5,788 bases of DNA. It comes from Bordetella parapertussis. GTDB taxonomy: Bacteria > Pseudomonadota > Gammaproteobacteria > Burkholderiales > SG8-41. Shown here one piece after another: positions 1 through 5,788 of the stretch (its first letter is position 1; each line of letters begins with the position of its first letter). A model generated the notes under the pieces. That model was not told the DNA's origin. It saw only the letters and a program-made list of their open reading frames with translations, and did no database searches. Location of the stretch: NCBI GenBank assembly GCA_945870465.1, contig CAMBSS010000231.1, positions 1 to 5,788 of the forward strand, in the 5' to 3' direction. The translations under genes and the position numbers were made by a program.

Positions 1-2064
1 TCCGTCGATGGCCGCGACGGGCCATCGAACCACAATCGCCTGTGCGTCAAAGGCCGCTACGGTTTCGATTACGTGAATCACAAGCAGCGCCTGACCAAGC
101 CGTTGATCCGCAAAGCGGATGTGCCGAAGTCCGCCGATTTTGCAATGGATCCAGCCAATCCGCTCGAATATTTCCGCGAAGCGACATGGGAAGAAGCACT
201 CGATTTCACGGCAGGCAAGCTGAAAGAAATCCGCGACAACCACGGCAAGCGCGCATTGGCCGGTTTTGGTTCGGCCAAGGGCAGCAACGAAGAAGCGTAC
301 CTGTTTCAGAAGCTGGTGCGCACCGGCTTCGGCAGCAACAACGTGGATCATTGCACGCGCCTGTGCCACGCATCGAGCGTTGCCGCGCTGATGGAAGGTG
401 TCAGTTCGGGCGCGGTATCGAACCAGGTCAGCGACGTGATGAAAGCCGAGGTCGTATTGCTGATCGGCGCCAATCCCGCGTCCAACCACCCGGTGGCGGC
501 GACCTGGATCAAGAACGCAATTAAAAACGGCACCAAACTTATTCTCGCGGATCCGCGCCGTTCCGACCTGTCGCGCCACGCCGCGCATTTCCTGCAGTTC
601 AAACCCGACACCGACGTGGCGCTGCTCAACGCGATGATGCACGTCATCGTGCATGAAGGGCTGGTCGACGAGGATTTCATCCGTTCGCGCACGATCGGCT
701 ACGAAGACCTGAAGAAAAACGTCGCCAATTACAGCCCCGAGTCGATGGCGCCGGTGTGCGGCATCCCGGCTGAAACCATCAAAGAAGTTGCGCGGCTCTA
801 CGCCACGTCAAAAGGCTCGATGATTTTGTGGGGCATGGGAATCTCGCAGCATATTCACGGCACCGACAATGCGCGCTGCCTGATCGCGCTGTGCATGATG
901 AGCGGTCAGATCGGGCGCCCCGGTACCGGGTTGCATCCGCTGCGCGGCCAGAACAACGTGCAGGGCGCGTCGGACTCGGGATTGATCCCGATGTTCTATC
1001 CCGACTATCAGCGCGTCATCAACGACGATGCGCGTTTGCGCTTCGAGAAACTGTGGGGCACTGCGCTCGATCCGCAGGCGGGCCTGACGGTGGTCGAAAT
1101 CGTGAACGCGAGCCGCGAAGGCAAAATTCGTGGCATGTATATCATGGGCGAAAATCCCGCGATGTCGGATCCCGATGCGCACCACGCGCGCGAGGCATTC
1201 GCGAAGCTCGATCACCTGGTCGTGCAGGAAATTTTCCTGACTGAAACCTGCTACTACGCCGATGTGATCCTGCCCGCTACGGCGTGGCCGGAAAAAAGCG
1301 GCACAGTCACCAACACGGATCGCATGGTGCAACTGGGCCGCCAGGCCCTCGATGCGCCCGGCGAGGCCAAACCCGACTGGTGGATCATTCAGGAAATCGC
1401 GCGCCGCATGGGGTGCGACTGGAACTACGCCGGACCGCGCGACGTATTCAACGAGATGCGCAAGGCGATGAACTCGATTGCCGGCATTACCTGGGAACGC
1501 CTGGAAGCCGAAAGCTCGGTCACCTACCCGTGCGAAAAGGAAGGCGATCCCGGACAATCGGTGGTGTTCATCGACAAATTTCCAACGCCGACCGGGCGCG
1601 CGAAGCTGGTGCCCGCCGACATCATTCCGGCCGCAGAACAGCCCGACCGCGAGTTCCCGTTTGTGCTGATCACGGGTCGCCAGCTCGAGCATTGGCATAC
1701 TGGCGCAATGACGCGCCGCGCTTCGGTGCTCGATGCGATCGAGCCGGAACCGGTTGCATCGGTGCATCCGCTCGACCTCGACGCGATCGGCGCCAAGCCC
1801 GGCGACGTGATCACCGTCGAATCGCGGCGCGGCATCATTTCGCTGTATGCGCGCGCCGACGACGGCACGCCGCGCGGCGCGGTGTTCATCCCGTTCTGCT
1901 ATTACGAAGCGGCGGCCAACCTGCTGACCAATCCGGTGCTCGATCCGTTCGGCAAGATTCCAGAGTTCAAGTACTGTGCGGTGAAGGTCATGCGCGGCGG
2001 TGAACTGACACCGCGTTCGAGTTACGGCGGCGGCCTGGCGATCAAAGCGCTTGCCAACGTCTAA
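1..2064 (+). CDS. fdhA: Formate dehydrogenase alpha subunit, molybdopterin-binding (5' end cut off)
   Basis: Catalytic subunit of a cytoplasmic metal-dependent formate dehydrogenase, oxidising formate to CO2 and passing electrons through Fe-S clusters, probably to NAD+ via partner subunits upstream of the window. The frame is open from base 1, giving 687 visible residues; the GTG at 73 is internal because family sequence precedes it. Fragment residue 15 is the last Cys of the [4Fe-4S] motif (LCVKGR) and Lys17 the conserved lysine between cluster and cofactor. RLCHASS at 120-126 carries the metal-ligand Cys122 (Cys, not selenocysteine) and catalytic His123. Arg316 in LRGQNNVQGASDSG lies 194 residues on, matching the 140-to-333 spacing in E. 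coli FdhF. The C-terminal molybdopterin-dinucleotide domain starts near 550 (TGRQLEHWHTG, 558-568). Relatives with an N-terminal NuoG-like ferredoxin region are about 930-990 residues, so roughly 250-300 are missing. FdsA-like or Fdh1A-like, and Mo or W, cannot be settled here. Confidence 0.95.
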   Translation, partial: SVDGRDGPSNHNRLCVKGRYGFDYVNHKQRLTKPLIRKADVPKSADFAMDPANPLEYFREATWEEALDFTAGKLKEIRDNHGKRALAGFGSAKGSNEEAYLFQKLVRTGFGSNNVDHCTRLCHASSVAALMEGVSSGAVSNQVSDVMKAEVVLLIGANPASNHPVAATWIKNAIKNGTKLILADPRRSDLSRHAAHFLQFKPDTDVALLNAMMHVIVHEGLVDEDFIRSRTIGYEDLKKNVANYSPESMAPVCGIPAETIKEVARLYATSKGSMILWGMGISQHIHGTDNARCLIALCMMSGQIGRPGTGLHPLRGQNNVQGASDSGLIPMFYPDYQRVINDDARLRFEKLWGTALDPQAGLTVVEIVNASREGKIRGMYIMGENPAMSDPDAHHAREAFAKLDHLVVQEIFLTETCYYADVILPATAWPEKSGTVTNTDRMVQLGRQALDAPGEAKPDWWIIQEIARRMGCDWNYAGPRDVFNEMRKAMNSIAGITWERLEAESSVTYPCEKEGDPGQSVVFIDKFPTPTGRAKLVPADIIPAAEQPDREFPFVLITGRQLEHWHTGAMTRRASVLDAIEPEPVASVHPLDLDAIGAKPGDVITVESRRGIISLYARADDGTPRGAVFIPFCYYEAAANLLTNPVLDPFGKIPEFKYCAVKVMRGGELTPRSSYGGGLAIKALANV

Positions 2065-2073
2065 ATCCTGAAC

Positions 2074-2109
2074 CGCAAAGGACGCAAAGGACGCAAAGGA
2101 CGCGAAGGA
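2074..2109. repeat. Four tandem 9-bp repeats upstream of the hydrolase gene
   Basis: Three identical copies of CGCAAAGGA (2074, 2083, 2092) are followed by one copy with a single change, CGCGAAGGA (2101). They begin 9 bases after the formate dehydrogenase stop codon and fill most of the 57-bp spacer. Every unit contains AAGGA, a Shine-Dalgarno core. The last copy (GAAGGA, 2104-2109) ends 12 bases before the ATG at 2122, which is rather long but usable, and no better ribosome binding site is present. Similar AAGG-rich short tandem repeats are, to my recollection, scattered between genes in many environmental proteobacteria; I could not check this. Confidence 0.9.
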
Positions 2110-2121
2110 AATCACAGTAAT

Positions 2122-3036
2122 ATGGATCAGACCAGCACGGCAATAACCGGCCAGGAGCACTGGACGACAAAAGGCGAAGTCAAACTCTTCCTGTGGGAGA
2201 AACGTGCCCCCACTCAGCCCAACCTCGGCACGCTCGTTTTCGTGCACGGTTCTTCGATGGCCTCGACGCCGGGCTTCGATTTCCAGATGCCGGGCAAGCC
2301 TGACGCTTCGATGATGGACTGGTTCGCGCGCCGCGGGTTCGATACCTGGTGCATCGACATGGAAGGCTACGGGCGCTCTTCCAAGCATAGAGACATCAAC
2401 TGCGACGTCGCCAACGGCGCCGATGATCTCGAGGCGGCCGTCGATTACATCGTCAAAACGCGCGGTACGCAAAAATTCCACTTCTACGGCAGTTCGTCGG
2501 GCGCGTTGCGCGCAGCGCTTTACGCGCAACGCCATCCGCACCGCGTCGAGCGTCTGGTGCTGAGCGCCATGGTGTGGACCGGCAAAGGCAGTCCGACGCT
2601 CACCGAGCGCACCAAAAAACTGCCTGAGTACCTGGCGAACAACCGCCGCAAGATCGACCGCGCGTTCGTGCAGACCATGTTCACGCGCGACCACGACGGC
2701 GGCGCCGACCAGGCCGTCATCGACGCCTACGCCGCGCAAATCCTCGCGCTTGACGATTCGGTGCCGACCGGCACTTATGTAGACATGTGCTCGAAGCTGC
2801 CGCTGGTGGACCCGCTCAAAATCACGGCGTCCACGCTCATCATGCGCGGCCAGTACGACGGCATTGCTTCGATGGAAGACCTGCTCGATTTTTTCAAGCT
2901 GCTGCCGAATCCGGACAAGCAGTTCGCCGTGATGCCGGGCATCGCCCATAACAGCACCAAGGCCGTCAACTACGCGATCGCGTACCACATCCTGCGGTCA
3001 TTCCTGACCCAACCCGCGCCGCTCTATCGCGGCTGA
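2122..3036 (+). CDS. Alpha/beta-fold hydrolase, substrate unknown
   Basis: A complete 304-residue alpha/beta hydrolase, probably cytoplasmic because no signal peptide or membrane segment is visible. It shows the usual order of motifs: the oxyanion-hole strand LVFVHGSS (38-45), the DMEGYGRS turn (79-86), the nucleophile elbow FYGSSSGA (121-128) with Ser125 in the GxSxG position, the acid Asp246 in GQYDG, and the base His276 in GIAHNS. The segment between about 152 and 235 should form the variable cap that sets specificity. All three catalytic residues are in place, so it is likely active as an esterase, thioesterase or C-C bond hydrolase, but nothing in the sequence fixes the substrate. ATG 2122 is chosen because it follows the AAGGA of the upstream repeat and the conserved fold starts soon after. 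It lies 57 bp after the formate dehydrogenase gene and 20 bp before the binding-protein gene, suggesting co-transcription with both. Confidence 0.92.
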   Translation: MDQTSTAITGQEHWTTKGEVKLFLWEKRAPTQPNLGTLVFVHGSSMASTPGFDFQMPGKPDASMMDWFARRGFDTWCIDMEGYGRSSKHRDINCDVANGADDLEAAVDYIVKTRGTQKFHFYGSSSGALRAALYAQRHPHRVERLVLSAMVWTGKGSPTLTERTKKLPEYLANNRRKIDRAFVQTMFTRDHDGGADQAVIDAYAAQILALDDSVPTGTYVDMCSKLPLVDPLKITASTLIMRGQYDGIASMEDLLDFFKLLPNPDKQFAVMPGIAHNSTKAVNYAIAYHILRSFLTQPAPLYRG

Positions 3037-3056
3037 CGCGGCGGCGCCTGCACACG

Positions 3057-4025
3057 ATGGTGTCTGAGCGGCGGCGGATTTTTTGCGTCGCACTTGGCAT
3101 GTGCGGCGCCATCGCGTCTTACGCGCAGAATTTCCCCACGCGCCCTTTGCGCATCGTCGTGCCGTACGCCGCCGGCGGCTCGACCGACGTGCTCGCGCGC
3201 ATGGTCGGCCAGAAACTCACCGCGGTGCTGGGCCAGCCGGTGGTGATCGACAATCGCACCGGCGCCGGCACCATCATCGCCACCGAAATCGTCGCGCGCG
3301 CGGCGCCCGATGGTTACACCTTGTTGATGGCGACCCCGCCGCTGACCATTGCCGCCGCGTTGTACGAGAAACTGCCGTTCGATACCGCGCGCGATTTCGC
3401 GGCGGTCACCAACATCGCCGCGACCAGCAACGTGCTGGTCGTGCACCCGGCGGTGCCGGCGCAGAGCGTCAAAGAACTCATCGCGCTGGCGAAAGCCAAT
3501 CCGGGCAAGTTCACTTTCGGCTCGAGCGGCGTCGGCGGCGCCAGCCACCTCGCGGTGGAGCTTTTCCGCAGCATGGCGGGCATCGAACTCGTGCATGTCC
3601 CGTACAAGGGCGGCTCGCTGGCGGTCACCGATCTGCTCGGCGGCAGGCTCACGCTGATGTTCGCCAATCTCACTACCGTGCAGGGCCATATCAAGACAGG
3701 CCGGGTGCGCGCGCTCGCCATCGGCACCGCGCAACGCTCGCTGGTGGTGCCTGACCTGCCGACCGTGGCGGCGGCCGGGGTGCCGGGCTACGAAGCAAAC
3801 AACTGGAACGGCGTGGTGGCGCCGGCCGGCACGCCGCGCGCGGTGATCGAACGATTGCGGCGCGAAATCAAGGCTGCCGTCGATGCGCCGGAGATGCGCG
3901 AGAGGTTGCTGCAGAACGCGTTCGAGCCGATTGCCGATACGCCGGCCGAGTTCGCGCGCTATCTGGCGACCGAGCGCGTAAAATGGGGCAAGGTGGTGAG
4001 GGAAGCGCAGGTAAAACCGGAATAA
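3057..4025 (+). CDS. Tripartite tricarboxylate transporter substrate-binding protein (Bug/TctC family)
   Basis: A 322-residue periplasmic solute receptor of the Bug/TctC family, which captures small carboxylates or related molecules for TctAB-type transporters. Residues 1-23 look like a Sec signal peptide: a basic start (ERRR, 4-7), a hydrophobic stretch (8-20) and an SYA cleavage site before Gln24; no lipobox is seen at the cleavage site. The mature N-terminus has the family hallmark FPTRPLRIVVPYAAGGSTD (26-44), followed by APDGYTLL (83-90), GSSGVGGASHLAVELF (155-170), VPYKGG (181-186) and the C-terminal NWNGVVAPAGTP (249-260). Length is normal. No tctA or tctB gene lies in the window, typical of the many orphan Bug receptors in Burkholderiales. 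The start has tandem ATG-GTG codons and no clear Shine-Dalgarno sequence; with the hydrolase stop only 20 bp upstream, translational coupling is plausible. The ligand cannot be predicted. Confidence 0.95.
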   Translation: MVSERRRIFCVALGMCGAIASYAQNFPTRPLRIVVPYAAGGSTDVLARMVGQKLTAVLGQPVVIDNRTGAGTIIATEIVARAAPDGYTLLMATPPLTIAAALYEKLPFDTARDFAAVTNIAATSNVLVVHPAVPAQSVKELIALAKANPGKFTFGSSGVGGASHLAVELFRSMAGIELVHVPYKGGSLAVTDLLGGRLTLMFANLTTVQGHIKTGRVRALAIGTAQRSLVVPDLPTVAAAGVPGYEANNWNGVVAPAGTPRAVIERLRREIKAAVDAPEMRERLLQNAFEPIADTPAEFARYLATERVKWGKVVREAQVKPE

Positions 4026-4038
4026 CCGGTGCAAAATA

Positions 4039-4052
4039 TTGACTGCGGTCAA
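4039..4052. repeat. Inverted repeat TTGAC-N4-GTCAA, possible operator
   Basis: Two perfect 5-base arms separated by TGCG lie 13 bases after the stop codon of the binding-protein gene and about 120 bases before fhs. The right arm belongs to the 8-mer GCGGTCAA, which recurs at 4114-4121. A dimeric regulator could read such a site, but arms this short also occur by chance, so the role is unproven. Confidence 0.3.
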
Positions 4053-4057
4053 GGCTT

Positions 4058-4073
4058 GCCGCGCACGTGCGGC
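4058..4073. repeat. Short hairpin-forming inverted repeat around CACGTG
   Basis: GCCGC (4058-4062) can pair with GCGGC (4069-4073) around a six-base loop; alternatively CGCACGTGCG (4062-4071) is a perfect 10-bp palindrome. The stem is short and is followed by TATATT rather than a run of T, so it is a poor intrinsic terminator for the upstream gene. It may be a weak structure or a protein site, or chance in GC-rich DNA. Confidence 0.3.
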
Positions 4074-4155
4074 CTATATTGCCCAGTCTCCGCTGCGCCA
4101 GGCGTAAAAAGCGGCGGTCAAAATAAAACGAATTTCCGGATTCATAAATTCTGTC

Positions 4156-4165
4156 AGGGGTGGAG
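4156..4165 (+). promoter_or_regulatory. Ribosome binding site of fhs
   Basis: The purine-rich stretch AGGGGTGGAG precedes the ATG at 4170. Its AGGGG core (4156-4160) is 9 bases from the start codon, and the alternative GGAG (4162-4165) is 4 bases away. It supports ATG 4170 as the start, and the protein from there begins as the family does. Confidence 0.6.
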
Positions 4166-4169
4166 CATC

Positions 4170-5788
4170 ATGGCGTTATCCGATATCGAAATCGCGCAAG
4201 CCGCGAAGATGCAGCGCATCACCAAGGTTGCCGAGAAGCTGGGCATCCCCGAAGAGCATCTCGTGCCGTATGGTCATTACAAGGCCAAGGTGTCGCTCGA
4301 ATACGTCGACAGCCTGGCCAAGAAGAAAGACGGCAAGCTCATCCTGGTGACCGCCATCAGCCCGACCCCCGCGGGCGAGGGCAAGACCACCACCACCGTG
4401 GGCCTCGGCGACGCGCTGAACAAAATCGGCAAGAAGGCGCTCATCTGTCTGCGCGAGCCTTCGCTCGGACCGGTGTTCGGCGTCAAAGGCGGTGCAGCAG
4501 GCGGTGGCTACGCGCAGATCGTGCCGATGGAAGACATCAATCTGCATTTCACCGGTGACTTCAATGCAATCGCGCTCGCCAATAACCTGCTGGCGGCGGC
4601 GCTCGACAACCATATACACCACGGCAACGCGCTCGGCATCGACATACGGCGCATCGCGTGGCGGCGCGTGATGGACATGAACGACCGCGCTTTGCGCGAC
4701 ATCACGGTCGGTCTCGGCGGCCCCGGCAACGGTTACCCGCGCCAGGACGGCTTTGACATCGTGGTCGCCTCCGAAGTGATGGCGATATTCTGCCTGTCGA
4801 ATTCGCTCAAGGACCTGAAAACGCGGCTGGGCAATATCGTCGTCGCCTACACGCGCGACCTGAAGCCGGTGCATGCGCGCGACCTCAACGTGCACGGCGC
4901 GATGACCGTGCTGTTGAAGGACGCGTTGCAGCCGAACCTCGTGCAGACGCTGGAAAACAACCCGGCGTTCGTGCACGGCGGGCCGTTCGCCAACATCGCG
5001 CACGGCTGCAATTCGGTGATCGCTACCAAGACTGCATTGAAGCTCGCGGATTACGTGGTGACCGAGGCCGGCTTCGGCGCCGACTTGGGCGCCGAGAAAT
5101 TCATCGATATCAAATGCCGCAAATCGGGCTTGCGGCCGTCGGCCGTCGTGCTGGTGGCGACGGTGCGCGCGCTCAAGTATCACGGCGGCGCCGATCTCAA
5201 GGAACTGAACAAGGAAAACCTGCCGGCACTCGAGAAGGGCATCGCCAATCTGGAGCGCCACGTGCACAACGTGACGGTGAACTACGGCCTGCCGTGCGTC
5301 GTGTCCATCAACCACTTTACGTTCGACACCGATGCCGAAGTCGACTTGCTGAAGAAAAAAGTCGAAGCCCTCGGTGCGACGGTACTGGTCGCCCGCCATT
5401 GGGCAGAAGGCGGCGCTGGCGCCGCGGATGTAGCGCGCAAGGTCGTCGAACTGATCGAGACCAGGCCCACGCCGATGAAATACGTCTATGAAGACGCCGA
5501 CACGCTGTGGGAAAAGGTCACCAAGATCGCGACCAAGATTTACGGCGCGAAGGAAGTGACTGCCGACAGCAAGGTGCGCGGCCAGATTCAGAAGCTGCAG
5601 GACGACGGTTATGGGCACTACCCGGTATGCGTTGCCAAGACACAGTCGTCGTTTTCGACCGATGCCAAGGTGCGCGGCGCCCCGTCCGGGCACACCATCA
5701 ACGTGCGCGAAGTGCGGCTGGCGGCCGGCGCGGAATTCGTCGTCATGGTGTGCGGCGATATCATGACCATGCCGGGCCTGCCCAAGGT
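4170..5788 (+). CDS. fhs: Formate--tetrahydrofolate ligase (3' end cut off)
   Basis: Cytoplasmic enzyme (formyl-tetrahydrofolate synthetase, EC 6.3.4.3) that joins formate to tetrahydrofolate with ATP hydrolysis, giving 10-formyl-THF for purine, formyl-methionine and serine C1 metabolism. The frame starts at ATG 4170 and stays open to the window edge: 539 full codons plus two bases, against about 555-560 residues in the family, so about 20 residues are missing. Visible motifs are the ATP P-loop [11 protein letters not shown] (66-76, Lys72), REPSLGP (95-101), the first family signature [11 protein letters not shown] (104-114), [14 protein letters not shown] (164-177), [12 protein letters not shown] (300-311), and the second signature [12 protein letters not shown] (329-340). 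The visible end, MTMPGLPK, is the family's near-terminal block. No internal stop or frameshift is seen. It lies 144 bp after the binding-protein gene and has a good ribosome binding site. With formate dehydrogenase upstream, the locus covers both formate oxidation and formate assimilation. Confidence 0.97.
   Translation, partial: MALSDIEIAQAAKMQRITKVAEKLGIPEEHLVPYGHYKAKVSLEYVDSLAKKKDGKLILVTAISPTPAGEGKTTTTVGLGDALNKIGKKALICLREPSLGPVFGVKGGAAGGGYAQIVPMEDINLHFTGDFNAIALANNLLAAALDNHIHHGNALGIDIRRIAWRRVMDMNDRALRDITVGLGGPGNGYPRQDGFDIVVASEVMAIFCLSNSLKDLKTRLGNIVVAYTRDLKPVHARDLNVHGAMTVLLKDALQPNLVQTLENNPAFVHGGPFANIAHGCNSVIATKTALKLADYVVTEAGFGADLGAEKFIDIKCRKSGLRPSAVVLVATVRALKYHGGADLKELNKENLPALEKGIANLERHVHNVTVNYGLPCVVSINHFTFDTDAEVDLLKKKVEALGATVLVARHWAEGGAGAADVARKVVELIETRPTPMKYVYEDADTLWEKVTKIATKIYGAKEVTADSKVRGQIQKLQDDGYGHYPVCVAKTQSSFSTDAKVRGAPSGHTINVREVRLAAGAEFVVMVCGDIMTMPGLPK

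Larger units (their letters stand above)
4026..4169 (+). promoter_or_regulatory. Spacer and probable leader upstream of fhs
   Basis: This 144-bp gap is the largest in the window. It becomes AT-rich from about 4105 to 4150, unlike the surrounding GC-rich genes, as expected of a promoter and leader for fhs. I could not find a convincing sigma-70 pair: TATATT (4075-4080) resembles a -10 box but has no good -35 at 16-18 bp, and TTGACT (4039-4044) has no -10 at the right distance. The region contains the inverted repeat TTGAC-N4-GTCAA (4039-4052), the 8-mer GCGGTCAA repeated directly at 4045-4052 and 4114-4121, and a palindrome around CACGTG (4062-4071). No small gene was recognised in it. Confidence 0.35.

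Noticed and set aside
73..75. GTG at 73 as start of the formate dehydrogenase gene
   Set aside because: Conserved family sequence, including the last Fe-S cysteine and LCVKGR, lies in frame upstream to base 1, so the true start is outside the window.
808..2988. A 726-codon open frame on the - strand across the formate dehydrogenase and hydrolase genes
   Set aside because: It is antisense to two clearly recognised proteins and rich in Arg, His and Ala as expected of a shadow frame in GC-rich DNA. Its FASFASFASFA stretch is just the 9-bp repeat read backwards.
3024..4052. A 342-codon open frame on the - strand opposite the Bug receptor gene
   Set aside because: Arg/His-rich shadow translation; the + strand gene has a signal peptide and full family motifs.
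4052..4080. Sigma-70 promoter with TATATT as -10 box
   Set aside because: No acceptable -35 hexamer is found 16-18 bp upstream; the nearest TTGCCG leaves only a 13-bp spacer.
4058..4080. Intrinsic terminator after the Bug receptor gene
   Set aside because: The stem is only five base pairs and no T-run follows it.
4176..5693. A 505-codon open frame on the - strand opposite fhs
   Set aside because: The + strand encodes an unmistakable formate--tetrahydrofolate ligase through the whole span; the antisense frame shows no recognisable family motif.

Overview
The window is a compact, gene-dense stretch of a GC-rich proteobacterial genome. The expanded Bug/TctC-type solute receptor, the codon use and the gene families point to a betaproteobacterium, probably Burkholderiales; this is an inference from content, not a phylogeny. 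All four recognisable genes lie on the + strand. The first and last are cut by the window edges.

Layout: (1) bases 1-2064, the C-terminal two thirds or so of a molybdopterin (bis-MGD) formate dehydrogenase alpha subunit; (2) 2065-2121, a short spacer filled mostly by four tandem 9-bp units whose last copy probably acts as ribosome binding site for the next gene; (3) 2122-3036, an alpha/beta-fold hydrolase of unknown substrate; (4) 3057-4025, a periplasmic Bug/TctC-family substrate-binding protein with a signal peptide and no transporter membrane genes beside it; (5) 4026-4169, a 144-bp spacer, AT-rich towards its 3' end, with small inverted and direct repeats; (6) 4170-5788, formate--tetrahydrofolate ligase (fhs), missing only about its last 20 codons.

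The two outer genes are the main fates of formate: oxidation to CO2 by formate dehydrogenase, and ATP-dependent attachment to tetrahydrofolate by Fhs for C1 biosynthesis. The hydrolase and the binding protein sit between them in the same orientation, 57 and 20 bp from their upstream neighbours, so the first three genes may form one transcript. fhs, after the 144-bp spacer, may have its own promoter. Whether the middle pair supplies a substrate that releases formate or other C1 units is a guess from position only.

No RNA gene, insertion sequence, CRISPR array, phage gene or convincing intrinsic terminator was found. The strongest non-coding signal is the 9-bp tandem repeat. I did not find a clearly new system; the most interesting point is the formate-centred gene neighbourhood.
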